DNA of 64,000 nucleotides from Candidatus Ribeiella danica (GCA_016717335.1 JADKFS010000001.1:2790001-2854000), one strand, 5' to 3'; numbered from the stretch's first letter, positions 9,439-18,524 are shown. Numbers and translations: made by a program. Notes: generated by a model not told the origin, from the sequence alone.

Positions 9439-10842
9439 CTACTCTTCGGCCGCCGCAGAAACTTCTTGATCGCTGCTGACCTGCTCAGGTTCGTCGCCTG
9501 CCTCGATCGGCGTGTCCGCTGTGGCCATCGGCGCCAGCTCGGGCGCCGTGCCGGTCGCGATCTGGAACAGCCGATCGCGCAGCTTCTTATCGATCACGGT
9601 GCTCGCGACCGACGAGCGCAGCTGGGTGCTCAGCAGCAGCCTGGCGCGCTCGCGCTGATCTTCCTCATACGTCTCGATGATCCGCTCCACCTCGGCGTCG
9701 ACCTCATCCTCATCGGCCGCCAGTCCCTCGCTCCGGGCGATCTCGCGCAGCGCCAGCGTGCTCTTGAGCCGCTGCTCGGCCTCGGGCTTCAGCTCCTCGA
9801 CCGCCTCGTCGTGCGTCTGGCCGCGATACTGGAGCATCTGCTCCAGCGTGATGCCGTAGCGCTCCAGGTCGTGCCCGCGCTGGTGCAGCAGCTCGTCGGC
9901 GTCCTGCTCGATCAGCGCGTCGGGCAGGTCGTAGTCGGTCTGCTCGACCAGCTGCGTGATATAGGCGTCGATCGCCGCGCGCTCGGCATTGTTGCGGATC
10001 GTCTCTGCCAGCTCATCGCGCGTTTTGGCGCGCAGCTCGTCGAGCGTGCCCTCGAACTCCTCCAGAAGCGGCAGCTCATCCCAGGGCGGCAATTGCCGCT
10101 CCTGGAGACGATTCAGCTTGACATTGAACGTCACGTCCTGGTCGCGGACCTTCTCGTTGGCGTGGTCGTCGGGCATGTGCGCGATCACCTCGCGCGTCTC
10201 GCCCGGCTCGATGCCAAGCAGGCCATCGTACAGGCCGGACACCAAGCGATCGGGCTCGAGCACCAGCGTCGACTCCGGCGCATCGGCGCCCTCCTCGCGC
10301 TCGTCGAGCGGCTCGCCATCGAGGAAGCTCTCGATCTGCACGGAGAGCTGATCGCCCTGCTTCGCCGGGCGCGGCTCCTCGGGCTCGCTCAGCACGACGT
10401 GGCGCTCAAGGCGCGCGGCCATCGCCTCATCGAGCATGGCATCGGTGACCTCGCGCGCCTCATACGGCACGCGGATCGCGCGGTAGTCGGGCAGCGTGAT
10501 GGTCGGCTCGACCGGGACGGTGACGCGGAAGTGAAATGGCGCCTGGTCAAAGTGGACGCTGTCGAGATTCGCCCGGCCGACCGGGGCGATCTTTTGATCC
10601 TCGAGGGCCTGTTTGAAAGCTTTGTTAACCAGATCCTCGTAGGCTTCGTCAATAAGGGCCGGCCGGCCAAAATAGTTCTCGACAATGAAACGAGGCGCTT
10701 TGCCCTTGCGGAATCCGGGGATGTTGTGCTTTTGTGAGAGGCGCCGCGCCGCGCGGTCGAGCCCGCGTTCGACCTGCTCCTTGTCCAGCTCAATATCGAC
10801 GGCCAGCAGGCTCTTCGGTAGCTTCTCTGTGGTAACCTTCAC
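9439..10842 (-). CDS. tig: Trigger factor, ribosome-associated chaperone
   Basis: A 467-residue trigger factor. The N-terminal ribosome-binding domain begins MKVTTEKLPKS and contains the ribosome-docking signature NIPGFRKGKAP. A peptidyl-prolyl isomerase (FKBP-like) domain lies about 150-250, and a long helical C-terminal domain ends in an acidic, Ala/Glu-rich tail. It binds nascent chains at the ribosome exit tunnel. I start at GTG 10842, which has GGAG seven bases upstream and gives the canonical N-terminus; the longer open frame upstream reads through the promoter. First gene of the tig-clpP-clpX operon. Confidence 0.95.
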   Translation of the reverse strand: MKVTTEKLPKSLLAVDIELDKEQVERGLDRAARRLSQKHNIPGFRKGKAPRFIVENYFGRPALIDEAYEDLVNKAFKQALEDQKIAPVGRANLDSVHFDQAPFHFRVTVPVEPTITLPDYRAIRVPYEAREVTDAMLDEAMAARLERHVVLSEPEEPRPAKQGDQLSVQIESFLDGEPLDEREEGADAPESTLVLEPDRLVSGLYDGLLGIEPGETREVIAHMPDDHANEKVRDQDVTFNVKLNRLQERQLPPWDELPLLEEFEGTLDELRAKTRDELAETIRNNAERAAIDAYITQLVEQTDYDLPDALIEQDADELLHQRGHDLERYGITLEQMLQYRGQTHDEAVEELKPEAEQRLKSTLALREIARSEGLAADEDEVDAEVERIIETYEEDQRERARLLLSTQLRSSVASTVIDKKLRDRLFQIATGTAPELAPMATADTPIEAGDEPEQVSSDQEVSAAAEE

Positions 10843-10900
10843 CGGTGCTGCTCCAATGCTGAGACACCCTATACATATCAGGTGCGCTGATGCAGCGCTC

Positions 10901-10929
10901 ATTATAACATGCAACCGTTCTGTGAACAA
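10901..10929 (-). promoter_or_regulatory. Promoter of the tig-clpP-clpX operon
   Basis: On the minus strand TTGTTC and a perfect TATAAT are separated by 17 bases. The -10 is about 60 bases upstream of the tig GTG start. Confidence 0.75.
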
Positions 10930-10948
10930 AGCCAACGGTCCTTCGGCC

Positions 10949-10968
10949 CCCTTTTCAAGGGTTTTTTT
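10949..10968 (+). terminator. Rho-independent terminator-like hairpin
   Basis: CCCTT and AAGGG flank a three-base loop and are followed by seven T on the plus strand. No gene on this strand lies upstream, because tig runs the other way. It would therefore stop either antisense read-through from the tig promoter region or an unannotated short transcript. Confidence 0.55.
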
Positions 10969-11153
10969 GTTTGTGGCGCAGTGGTACGCCAGATCACCTA
11001 TCCCTCTGGCAGAAGCGGGGGTGCGCATTGGCTTGGGGTGATGGCATTCAAAGCATGCGGCCGCGCGCATAACAAAACATTTACCTCCCGGTGGGCGCAG
11101 TTCATCTCGCTTTCAGAGTCGTGTGCTACAGTACTGTTGCGGGCGGGAGAGCT

Positions 11154-11208
11154 GCCTCTGAGATGCGAAGTGGAAACACCTCTCATCGCGGAGGCAGCCT
11201 CCATTTTT
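11154..11208 (+). promoter_or_regulatory. Structured element with alternative long stem and terminator
   Basis: Bases 11154-11195 form a hairpin of 19 positions with three mismatches, closed by a GAAA tetraloop. Its 3' arm contains GGAGG (11190-11194), which can instead pair with CCTCC (11198-11202), a short stem followed by A and five T. The two structures exclude each other, as in attenuators. The element ends just before the promoter of the acetyl-CoA synthetase gene; its own transcript is not identified. Confidence 0.5.
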
Positions 11209-11220
11209 ATTCCCCGCAAC

Positions 11221-11249
11221 TTGCCGATCTTCCCACGATCTAGTATGAT
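11221..11249 (+). promoter_or_regulatory. Promoter of the ADP-forming acetyl-CoA synthetase gene
   Basis: TTGCCG and TATGAT are separated by 17 bases, about 200 bases upstream of the ATG. The 10843-11448 gap holds this promoter, the tig promoter, the two hairpin elements and no convincing gene. Confidence 0.6.
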
Positions 11250-11448
11250 AGGCGCTAGCATATTATCAGGACCTGAGTGCGTGGTGAGGGGGCGGAGTGG
11301 CAGCCAATCTCCGACCCCCTTATGTGCCCGCTCGGTGTGGCGATGCCATGCGGAGCGGCAAGCGCAGAGGCTTCGGAGCGACAGTTGCTTCTCTGGGCCA
11401 CCACGGCAGCGACCGCGCCCGGCGCCTTTCAGATAGGGAGCTCGGCTG

Positions 11449-13542
11449 ATGCTCGAGGCGATCTTCGCCCCGCGGTCTGTCGCCATTGTTGGCGCCTCAC
11501 CGGACCCAAGTAAGCTGGGGCACCGGGTGCTCCTGAACATCATCGAGAACGGCTATGCCGGCCGTATCGTCCCCATCCATCCCACCGCCACGCATGTCCT
11601 CGACTTACCGGCATACCCATCGATCGGCGCCGTCCCCGATTCGCTCGATCTCGCTGTCATCGTCGTTCCGCCCCAGGCGGTCCTCCAGGTTGTGGAAGAC
11701 TGCGGCAAGCAGGGGGTGCGCGGGCTGGTCGTCATCACGGCCGGCTTCAAGGAAGTTGGCGGGGCGGGCAAGGAGCTGGAGCGCGCTCTGGTCGAGCTGG
11801 TGCGCAGCTACGGGATGCGCATGGTCGGCCCGAACTGCCTGGGCATTATCGACACGACCACGTCGCTGAACGCCTCGTTTGCCGCGCTCATGCCCAACGC
11901 GGGCGAGATCGCGTTCATGTCGCAGTCCGGCGCGCTCTGCACCGCGATCCTCGACTGGAGCAAGAGCGAGGGGATCGGCTTCTCGCGCTTCGTCAGCTTG
12001 GGCAACAAGGCCGACGTCAACGAGGTGACGCTGCTCGAGGAGTGGGCCGGCGATCCGCGGAACCGCGTGATCCTGGCGTATCTCGAGGGGATCGGCGATG
12101 GGTCGGCCTTCATCCGGACTGCGCGCTCGGTGACGAAGCGCACGCCCGTGATTGCGATCAAGAGCGGCACCACCCAGGCCGGCACGCGCGCGATCGCCTC
12201 GCACACCGGCTCGCTGGCGGGCTCGGAGAAGGCCTATGAGGCGGCGTTCCGGCAGAGCGGCATCCTGCGCGCGAATACGATGGAGGAGCTGTTCGACTAC
12301 GCGCTGGCGTTCGCCTACCAGCCGCTGATCGCCGGCAACCGCGTCGCGATCGTCACCAACGCCGGCGGCCCGGGCATCATCGCGACCGACGCGGCCGAGC
12401 GCAGCGGCCTGACACTCTCACAGCTCACCGCCGAGACGATCGAGCGGCTGCAGCGCGATCTGCCGCCAATGGCCAGCGTGTTCAACCCGATCGACGTGAT
12501 CGGCGATGCGCGGACCGATCGGTACCGGGTGGCGCTGGCCGCCGCGCTGGCCGACCCGAACGTCGACGCCGTGCTGGTGCTGTTCACGCCGCAGGCCGGC
12601 AGCGAGCCCGAGGAGACGGCGCGCGCGATCGCCGAGCTTACTGCCAACCAGCCGAAGCCGGTCGTCACCAGCTACATGGGCGCGGCCAGTATCGGCCCGG
12701 CGCTCAAGCTGCTGAACCAGAGCCATATCCCGAACTACCCGTTTCCGGAGCGGGCGATCGCGGCGCTGGGGGCGATGGTGCGCCAGCGCGCGTGGAGCGA
12801 GCGGCCGCTGGGACAGTACGCCCAGTTCGAAGTCGACGCCGCGCGTGTGCGCGAGGTGTTCGCGCGGGTGCGTGCGTCCGGCCGGGTCGAGCTGGGCGAG
12901 ATCGAGGCGCGCGAGGTGATCGAGGCGTACGGGATGCGGCTGCCCAAGTCGCGCCTGGCCCACACGCCCGACGAGGCCGCCGCGACTGCCGCCGAGTTCG
13001 GGTTCCCGGTAGTGATGAAGATCTCGTCGCCCGATATTCTGCACAAGAGCGACATCGGCGGCGTCAAGGTCGGCGTGGCCGACGCGTCGGCGGCGCGCGA
13101 CACCTTCGAGCTGATCGAGTACCGCGCGCGCAAGTACAACCCGGAGGCCAACGTGTGGGGCATCCTGGTGCAGGAGCAGGTGCGCAAGGGGCGCGAGATC
13201 TTGGTCGGCGTCAACCGCGACCCGCAGTTCGGCCCGCTGGTGGCGTTCGGCATGGGCGGCATCTACGTCGAGGTGCTCAAGGATGTCGCCTTCCGGCTCG
13301 CCCCGATCACGCGGCAGGCGGCCCAGGAGCAGGTGCGCGAGATCCGCACGTTCCCGCTGCTGCGCGGCGTGCGCGGCGACCAGCCGGCCGATATCGCCGC
13401 GGCCGAGGAGGTCGTGCTGCGCGTCTCACAGCTGGTGACCGACTTCCCCGAGATCGTCGAGATGGACATCAACCCGCTGGTCGTCCACAATCAGGGCGAG
13501 GGCGCGATCGTGCTAGATGCTCGTATTATTTTGCAAGGTTGA
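11449..13542 (+). CDS. Acetate--CoA ligase (ADP-forming), fused alpha-beta
   Basis: A 697-residue enzyme converting acetyl-CoA + ADP + phosphate to acetate + CoA + ATP, or the reverse. An N-terminal CoA-binding Rossmann domain (RSVAIVGAS) is followed by succinyl-CoA-ligase-like domains with the phosphohistidine His252 in ASHTGSLAG. The C-terminal ATP-grasp part starts near 480 and includes SPDILHKSDIGGV and EMDINPL. Both parts are on one chain, the fused form found in many bacteria and archaea. The ATG has GGGAG eight bases upstream. A phosphotransacetylase-like gene follows, which fits overflow or assimilation of acetate. Other acyl-CoAs could be substrates. Confidence 0.9.
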   Translation: MLEAIFAPRSVAIVGASPDPSKLGHRVLLNIIENGYAGRIVPIHPTATHVLDLPAYPSIGAVPDSLDLAVIVVPPQAVLQVVEDCGKQGVRGLVVITAGFKEVGGAGKELERALVELVRSYGMRMVGPNCLGIIDTTTSLNASFAALMPNAGEIAFMSQSGALCTAILDWSKSEGIGFSRFVSLGNKADVNEVTLLEEWAGDPRNRVILAYLEGIGDGSAFIRTARSVTKRTPVIAIKSGTTQAGTRAIASHTGSLAGSEKAYEAAFRQSGILRANTMEELFDYALAFAYQPLIAGNRVAIVTNAGGPGIIATDAAERSGLTLSQLTAETIERLQRDLPPMASVFNPIDVIGDARTDRYRVALAAALADPNVDAVLVLFTPQAGSEPEETARAIAELTANQPKPVVTSYMGAASIGPALKLLNQSHIPNYPFPERAIAALGAMVRQRAWSERPLGQYAQFEVDAARVREVFARVRASGRVELGEIEAREVIEAYGMRLPKSRLAHTPDEAAATAAEFGFPVVMKISSPDILHKSDIGGVKVGVADASAARDTFELIEYRARKYNPEANVWGILVQEQVRKGREILVGVNRDPQFGPLVAFGMGGIYVEVLKDVAFRLAPITRQAAQEQVREIRTFPLLRGVRGDQPADIAAAEEVVLRVSQLVTDFPEIVEMDINPLVVHNQGEGAIVLDARIILQG

Positions 13543-13644
13543 TCCGAAACGATGGGCGCCGAACGATGAACGCTGAATAAACCTCGCTCAGTTTTCATCC
13601 TTCCGTATTCATCGTCACATCGTTCATCGCTTAAGGAGACGGAC

Positions 13645-14715
13645 ATGGCAACCCTCTACGTCGCCTCGACCGAGACCTTCGTCGGCAAGAGCGCCACCTG
13701 CGTCGGCTTGCTCGACCGGGCGCGTCGAGATGGCTTCACGGCCGGCTACATGAAGCCAGTCAGCGTCTCGGTGACGCGCACTGAGGACGCCGTGCTCGAC
13801 GAGGACTCCGCATTCATCCGCCAGCACTTCGGCCTGACCGACCCGCTCGAAAAGATCGCGCCCGTGCTGGTGACCCAGCGCATGGTCGAGGGTATCATCC
13901 GCGGGCAGCCGGCCGATTTCTCGCGCCGCCTGCAGGAGGCCTACCTGTCCGTCTCGCGCGATAAGGACTTCGTGGTGCTCGAGGGCGCAAACCATTGGGC
14001 CGAGGGCTCGCTGGTCGAGCTCTCAGCCGACCAGGTCTCGGATATGCTCCAGGCGCCGGTCTTGCTGGTCGCGCGCTACCGCCCAACCGTCACGCTCGAC
14101 GCGATCCTGGCGGTCCAGCGCTACCTCGGCGATCGGCTGCTGGGCGTGCTGATCAACGGGGTCGACGAGCCGCAGCTCGACTTCGTGCGCGCGCGGCTGG
14201 CGCCGTTCCTCGAGCGGCGCCACATCCCGGTCTTCGCCACCCTGGCGCAGGACCCGCAGCTCGCCGGCGTGACGGTGGCCGATCTGCACGAGCACCTCGG
14301 CGGGCAGCTGATCGGCAACCAGTCATGGTCCAACAAGCTGGTCGAGCACCTGCTGATCGGCGCGATGGGCGCAGACGCCGCGCTGTCGCACTTCCGCCGA
14401 CGCACCAACAAGGCCGTCTTCACCGGCGGCGACCGGATCGATCTGCAGATGGCCGCGCTGGAGACCTCGACCTCGGCGCTGGTGCTGACCGGTAACATCC
14501 GCCCGTCGCCGCTCGTGATCGATCGCGCCGAAGAGCGCCAGGTGCCCATCATCATGGTCGCCGACGATACGCTGACGACGGTCGAGCGCGCGGAGGGGAT
14601 CTTCGGCAGGATTCGCTTCAAGCAAGAGGCCAAGATCACGCGCTTCACCGCGCTGCTCGACCAGAGCTTCGACTTCGCGCGCCTGTACGACGAGCTGGGC
14701 ATGGTGATCAGCTAG
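13645..14715 (+). CDS. BioD-like/DRTGG-domain protein (phosphotransacetylase N-terminal type)
   Basis: A 356-residue protein. The first half is a dethiobiotin-synthetase-like P-loop domain (STETFVGKSA near residue 8-17; MKPV; VVLEGANHW). The second half is a DRTGG domain (about 215-330), containing VFTGGDRIDLQMAALE and LTGNIRPSP. This pair forms the regulatory N-terminus of long phosphotransacetylases; the catalytic PTA_PTB domain is absent here. A regulatory or nucleotide-sensing role in acetyl-CoA/acetate metabolism is the inference, supported by the acetyl-CoA synthetase gene just upstream. An AAGGAGA ribosome-binding site precedes the ATG. The 100-base spacer carries short GAACGATGAACG-like repeats and an inverted counterpart. 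Confidence 0.8.
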   Translation: MATLYVASTETFVGKSATCVGLLDRARRDGFTAGYMKPVSVSVTRTEDAVLDEDSAFIRQHFGLTDPLEKIAPVLVTQRMVEGIIRGQPADFSRRLQEAYLSVSRDKDFVVLEGANHWAEGSLVELSADQVSDMLQAPVLLVARYRPTVTLDAILAVQRYLGDRLLGVLINGVDEPQLDFVRARLAPFLERRHIPVFATLAQDPQLAGVTVADLHEHLGGQLIGNQSWSNKLVEHLLIGAMGADAALSHFRRRTNKAVFTGGDRIDLQMAALETSTSALVLTGNIRPSPLVIDRAEERQVPIIMVADDTLTTVERAEGIFGRIRFKQEAKITRFTALLDQSFDFARLYDELGMVIS

Positions 14716-14749
14716 GTCGGCCTGCCATACATCATTCTGTAGGCTGTCG

Positions 14750-14784
14750 TGTGGGGCGGTTCGGTGTGGCTGAACCGCCCCACA
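14750..14784 (+). repeat. Inverted repeat after the BioD/DRTGG gene
   Basis: Perfect 13-base arms (TGTGGGGCGGTTC and complement) flank a nine-base loop, 35 bases after the upstream stop codon. It may act as a terminator without a T run, or belong to the palindrome family. Confidence 0.6.
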
Positions 14785-14942
14785 ATGTCATCCAAGCGCG
14801 AAAGTAGAGACATTTCAACCTGGCGCATACAACACATCACTAAGCCCAGCCGGCTTTTGACGCATAATGGACGCGGCCCGCCTGCCCGACCTAGATACCT
14901 ATCGATCAGAGATGATCGTTGCAGCAAACGCAAGGAGAACGT

Positions 14943-16229
14943 ATGTCAACGCTTATCGAGGAGATCCTGGCTCGCGAGGTGCTCGACTCGCGCGGCAACC
15001 CGACGGTGGAAGTAGATGTGCGCCTGGAGAGCGGCGATGTCGGCCGAGCGATCGTGCCGTCGGGCGCATCTACCGGCGCCCACGAGGCGCTGGAGCTGCG
15101 CGACGGCGACAAGAAGCGCTACGGCGGCAAGGGCGTCCTGCAGGCGGTGGAGAACGTCAACTCGACCATCGCCGAGGCGCTGAGCGGGATGGACGCCGCC
15201 GACCAGGTCGGGGTCGACGCCGAGCTGATCAAGCTGGACGGCACCGAGACCAAGAGCAAGCTGGGCGCGAACGCGGTGCTGGGCGTCTCGCTGGCCTGCG
15301 CGAAGGCGTCTGCGGCGGCGCTCGGGCTGCCGCTGTACCGCTACATCGGCGGCGCGTACGCGCATGTGCTGCCCGTGCCGATGATGAACATCCTCAACGG
15401 CGGCAAGCACGCCCAGAACAGCACCGACTTTCAGGAGTTCATGGTCATGCCGGTTGGCGCGCCGAGCTTCCGCGAGGCGCTGCGCTGGGGCAGCGAGATC
15501 TATCAGAGCCTCAAGAAGGTGCTGCACGATCGCGGCCAGGGCACCAACGTCGGCGACGAGGGCGGCTTTGCGCCCAGCCTGCCAACCAACGAGGCGGCGA
15601 TCGAAGTGATCATGGAAGCGATCCAGAAGGCCGGCTACACCCCCGGCGAGCAGGTGATGCTGGCGATGGACCCGGCCATCACCGAGATCTACTCTGACGG
15701 CAAGTATCACCTGGCGCGCGAGAACCGCAGCCTGACCACCGCCGAGATGGTCGACTACTGGGTCGATATCGCCAGCCGCTACCCGCTGATCTCGCTCGAG
15801 GACGGCCTGGCCGAAGACGACTGGGAGGGCTGGGCGCTGCTGTGCGAGCGGCTGGGCGACCGCGTGCAGCTGGTCGGCGACGACTTCCTGGTGACCAACG
15901 TGAAGCGGCTGTCGCGCGCGATCGACGCGAAGGCCGCCAACTCGATCCTGATCAAGCTGAACCAGATCGGCTCGCTGACCGAGACGCTGAGCGCGATCCA
16001 GATGGCGCAGCGCGCCGGCTGGACCGCGGTCGTCTCACACCGCTCGGGCGAGACCGAGGACGTGACGATCGCCGACCTGGTGGTGGCGACCAACGCCGGC
16101 CAGATCAAGACCGGCGCGCCGGCCCGCACCGACCGGATAGCCAAGTACAACCAGCTGCTGCGGATCGAGGAGGAGCTGGGCGACGCGGCGGTCTACGCCG
16201 GCAAATCGGCATTCAACGTCAAGCGGTAG
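14943..16229 (+). CDS. eno: Enolase
   Basis: A 428-residue phosphopyruvate hydratase interconverting 2-phosphoglycerate and phosphoenolpyruvate. The N-terminus (EILAREVLDSRGNPTVEVDV), the substrate loop SGASTGAHEA, metal ligands in DPAITE..., SLEDGLAEDDWEGW and the catalytic Lys in LIKLNQIGS are all present, followed by SHRSGETED. The upstream frame is open for eight more codons, but the ATG at 14943 has AAGGAGA seven bases before it and gives the family's usual start. Appears monocistronic. Confidence 0.97.
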   Translation: MSTLIEEILAREVLDSRGNPTVEVDVRLESGDVGRAIVPSGASTGAHEALELRDGDKKRYGGKGVLQAVENVNSTIAEALSGMDAADQVGVDAELIKLDGTETKSKLGANAVLGVSLACAKASAAALGLPLYRYIGGAYAHVLPVPMMNILNGGKHAQNSTDFQEFMVMPVGAPSFREALRWGSEIYQSLKKVLHDRGQGTNVGDEGGFAPSLPTNEAAIEVIMEAIQKAGYTPGEQVMLAMDPAITEIYSDGKYHLARENRSLTTAEMVDYWVDIASRYPLISLEDGLAEDDWEGWALLCERLGDRVQLVGDDFLVTNVKRLSRAIDAKAANSILIKLNQIGSLTETLSAIQMAQRAGWTAVVSHRSGETEDVTIADLVVATNAGQIKTGAPARTDRIAKYNQLLRIEEELGDAAVYAGKSAFNVKR

Positions 16230-16236
16230 CCCTGGA

Positions 16237-16308
16237 TATGACAAGATGACAAAGTGAGGGGGTGACCGGCTGAGAAAGCTCACCTGGTCACCCCCTCACC
16301 ATTGGCAC
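16237..16308. repeat. Short direct-repeat hairpin after enolase
   Basis: Repeated ATGACAA units and a GTGAGGGGGTGACC stretch are followed by an inverted counterpart (GGTCACCCCCTCACC) near 16291-16305. This array-plus-inverted-array layout is like the other heptamer elements. It separates the convergent enolase and anti-sigma genes and could serve as a bidirectional terminator. Confidence 0.6.
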
Positions 16309-16318
16309 CCCTCGCAGA

Positions 16319-16903
16319 CTACAGCGAGATCTGCCGGCCGCGGAAGGTGAACTGCGGGTTCCACTTATCGAGCGCGGCCCACAGCACCGCCACCAGCAGC
16401 AGCCACAGCAGCTGATCGCGCACGCGCAGGAAGAACTCGATCGCGAAGCGCGACTCGGGCAGCGTCTGCGTCAGGTAGGCCAAGCCCTGCCCCGGCAGCG
16501 CGAGCAGCTGCGTCAGCGCCGCGCCGATCGCGACCTGCGACGTCAGCATGCCGACGAACTGCCAGGCGACCAGCAGCGACAGGCCGATCACCGCCAGCGT
16601 CAGCGCGTAGACCAGCGTCACGTACCAGCTCTTGGGGCGCGGCCGGGCCGGCCCCAGCCGAGCGGACGGTCGCGGCGCCAGCAGCAGCGCCTGCTCGGGC
16701 GCCTCGGCAAGCGCCAGCAGCCGCGCGCTGAGCGCGGCCGGCGCATCCCAGAACAGCTCAGCGCGCAGCACGACGTCCAGCGTCTGGTGCTGCCGGCGGT
16801 AGCGGGCGCAGGCATCGCAGCCGGCGAGGTGCTCCTGCACCGTCGATTCGTCACTCGTCGACTGGAGCGCGAGCGTCTCACGGATCTGATCACACGTCAT
16901 CAT
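16319..16903 (-). CDS. Anti-sigma factor with zinc-binding HC2 motif
   Basis: A 194-residue membrane protein. The N-terminus has the anti-sigma zinc motif HxxxCxxC (EHLAGCDAC). A proline-rich linker is followed by hydrophobic segments near 95-125 and near the C-terminus (WLLLVAVLWAAL). It should hold the ECF sigma factor encoded directly upstream at the membrane until a signal releases it. A GTG overlaps the sigma stop codon (GTGA), but the GGGAGG lies immediately against it; the ATG eight bases further has correct spacing, so I start there. Confidence 0.85.
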   Translation of the reverse strand: MMTCDQIRETLALQSTSDESTVQEHLAGCDACARYRRQHQTLDVVLRAELFWDAPAALSARLLALAEAPEQALLLAPRPSARLGPARPRPKSWYVTLVYALTLAVIGLSLLVAWQFVGMLTSQVAIGAALTQLLALPGQGLAYLTQTLPESRFAIEFFLRVRDQLLWLLLVAVLWAALDKWNPQFTFRGRQISL

Positions 16904-16908
16904 CGCGC

Positions 16909-17586
16909 TCACCTCCCTCCTAGCGGCACGGCCAGCAGCGCGAACGGGCTGATGAAGCGCGGCGGCTGATCGGCCCTGGCCGGCTGAGCCACCGCTCGCG
17001 CGGCGGCCGGCGGCTGATCGTGCGCGCTCAGCAGCGCGGCCAGGCGCTCCTTGCCGCGGCGAATATGGCTCTTGACCGTGTTGAGCGGCATGTCGAGCAC
17101 CTCGGCGATATCGGTGTACTTCATATCGTCGAAGTAGTAGAGCGTCAGCACCAGCCGATGGTGCTCGTCGAGCTGCGCGAGCGCGCGCCGAACCTCGCTG
17201 CGCAGCTCCTGCGAGTCGAGCGCCGCCGACGGGTCGGCCCAGCGATCGTCGTCGGCCACCGTCGACATCGGGTCGGGGTCGTCGGCGTCGTCGCTCGGCG
17301 GGGCGATCGGCACCTGGCGCCCGCGTCGGCGCAGCTCGTCGCGGCCGAGGTTGACGACCAGGCGATAGAGCCAGGTGGTGAAGCGGCTCTCGCCGGTGTA
17401 CTGCGGCAGCGCGCGCACCAGACGGATAAAGGCATCCTGAGTCAGGTCGGCCGCGTCGTCCGGGTTCTTCAGGACGCTCATAGCGATGCTGTAGACATAG
17501 TGCTGCTGGCTCACAATCAGCCCGGTCAGCGCCTCGCGGTCGCCGGCCTGCGCCCGCCGGATCATATCTGCAGATGGCTCAGCCAC
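16909..17586 (-). CDS. ECF-type RNA polymerase sigma factor
   Basis: A 225-residue sigma-70 family protein. Region 2 (about 10-85) includes DDAADLTQDAFIRLVRAL and SRFTTWLYRLVVN. An acidic linker rich in Asp follows. Region 4 (about 135-185) has the helix-turn-helix YTDIAEVLDMPLNTVKSHI. A Pro/Ala-rich tail of about 35 residues follows, unusual for the group. The GTG at 17586 has GGAG seven bases upstream; a longer frame to 17712 exists without such support. The next gene is its anti-sigma factor. Confidence 0.9.
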   Translation of the reverse strand: MAEPSADMIRRAQAGDREALTGLIVSQQHYVYSIAMSVLKNPDDAADLTQDAFIRLVRALPQYTGESRFTTWLYRLVVNLGRDELRRRGRQVPIAPPSDDADDPDPMSTVADDDRWADPSAALDSQELRSEVRRALAQLDEHHRLVLTLYYFDDMKYTDIAEVLDMPLNTVKSHIRRGKERLAALLSAHDQPPAAARAVAQPARADQPPRFISPFALLAVPLGGR

Positions 17587-17745
17587 CGTTACACTCCTCT
17601 GTCGTGCCGGCTCGCGCGGCGAATCGACACGCATCACTTTCGACCAGTTTGACGATTGGCGGACGAAAAATGTTGCGCGGCGATTGTAGTCTCTTTCAGT
17701 GTCGATGTCCAACCCAGCCTGATACCCCCTTCACGCGAAAGATCG

Positions 17746-17835
17746 TTGTGGTGGCGCGGCGGCAAAGCCGCCGCGCCACCACAAAAAGAAACCCCCTCCC
17801 CTGGCAGGGGCGGAGGCAGGAGGTGGGGTTTGTAA
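17746..17835. repeat. Modular palindrome repeat, copy C
   Basis: A perfect palindrome at 17746-17784 (18-base arms, AAA loop, tip CGGC-AAA-GCCG) is followed by the C/G-rich module at 17791-17835. It lies between the sigma gene promoter region and the response regulator. Nothing else is recognisable in 17587-18025 except a possible -10 element. Confidence 0.8.
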
Positions 17836-18025
17836 CATACGGGATGACTCATGTAGGCAATATTACAGCTTGATCACGATTCGGCGCCGCGCCGCCATCG
17901 GAGCGGCAGCGCGCATTGACCGGAAGCGCCCATCCGCATATAATCAGAGCATGCATCAACAGCAAGAACGTGTCCTGCGCCACACCCAGGCGCCCGTGTG
18001 CGCGCAACCCATAGCGGGAGCATCT

Positions 18026-18418
18026 ATGCGTATACTCGTCGTAGACGACAACCGCGATATTCTCGAGCTGATTCAGCGCGTGCTGCTCACATACGGCTAC
18101 GAGGTCGTGATCGCGCGCGATGGCCTGGAGGCGCTCCAGCAGGAGTCGCACGCGCAGCCGGATCTGGTCATCCTCGACGTCAACCTGCCAACCCTGGACG
18201 GCTGGGAGGTCTGCCGGCGCATCAAGGCCCGCCGCGACGTGCCGATCCTGCTGCTCACGGTGCGCGCCGAGCGCGCCGACATCGAGCGCAGCCGCGACGC
18301 CGGCGCCGACGATCATCTCCCGAAGCCGTTCGATATCGCCGAGTTCCTCAGCCACATCAACCGCCTGGTAGGCCGCACGCTGCCGCCGCGGCCGGCCGGC
18401 TCGGCGATCACCCAATAA
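18026..18418 (+). CDS. Single-domain response regulator
   Basis: A 130-residue protein with only a receiver domain: acidic pocket in ILVVDDN, phosphoacceptor Asp in LVILDVNLP, conserved Thr/Ser in LLLTVR and Lys in LPKPF. No output domain, so it probably signals by protein contact like CheY or Spo0F. The ATG has GGGAG five bases upstream; the longer open frame upstream lacks such support. Its neighbours, the RsbS/RsbT pair, suggest a place in a stress-response partner-switching network, but this is only proximity. Confidence 0.85.
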   Translation: MRILVVDDNRDILELIQRVLLTYGYEVVIARDGLEALQQESHAQPDLVILDVNLPTLDGWEVCRRIKARRDVPILLLTVRAERADIERSRDAGADDHLPKPFDIAEFLSHINRLVGRTLPPRPAGSAITQ

Positions 18419-18524
18419 AAAACCGCCCACTGAGCTGGGCGGCGCATCGCTGGTTGTATCTGGCTAGCCGTTCGAGCAGCGGCCGGCCGAGCATGTTGCG
18501 CGCCAGCGCGCGCTAGCTCCCGCG

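Noticed and set aside
9358..10737. Long plus-strand ORF antisense to tig
   Set aside because: Shadow of a high-GC gene; composition is Arg/Leu/Gln-rich and trigger factor on the other strand is certain.
10974..11040. tRNA-like stretch (GGCGCAGTGGTACGCC)
   Set aside because: It resembles a D-arm only; no anticodon stem, T-arm or acceptor stem could be formed.
10843..11070. N-terminal extension of trigger factor
   Set aside because: It covers the tig promoter; the GTG start with GGAG gives the canonical N-terminus.
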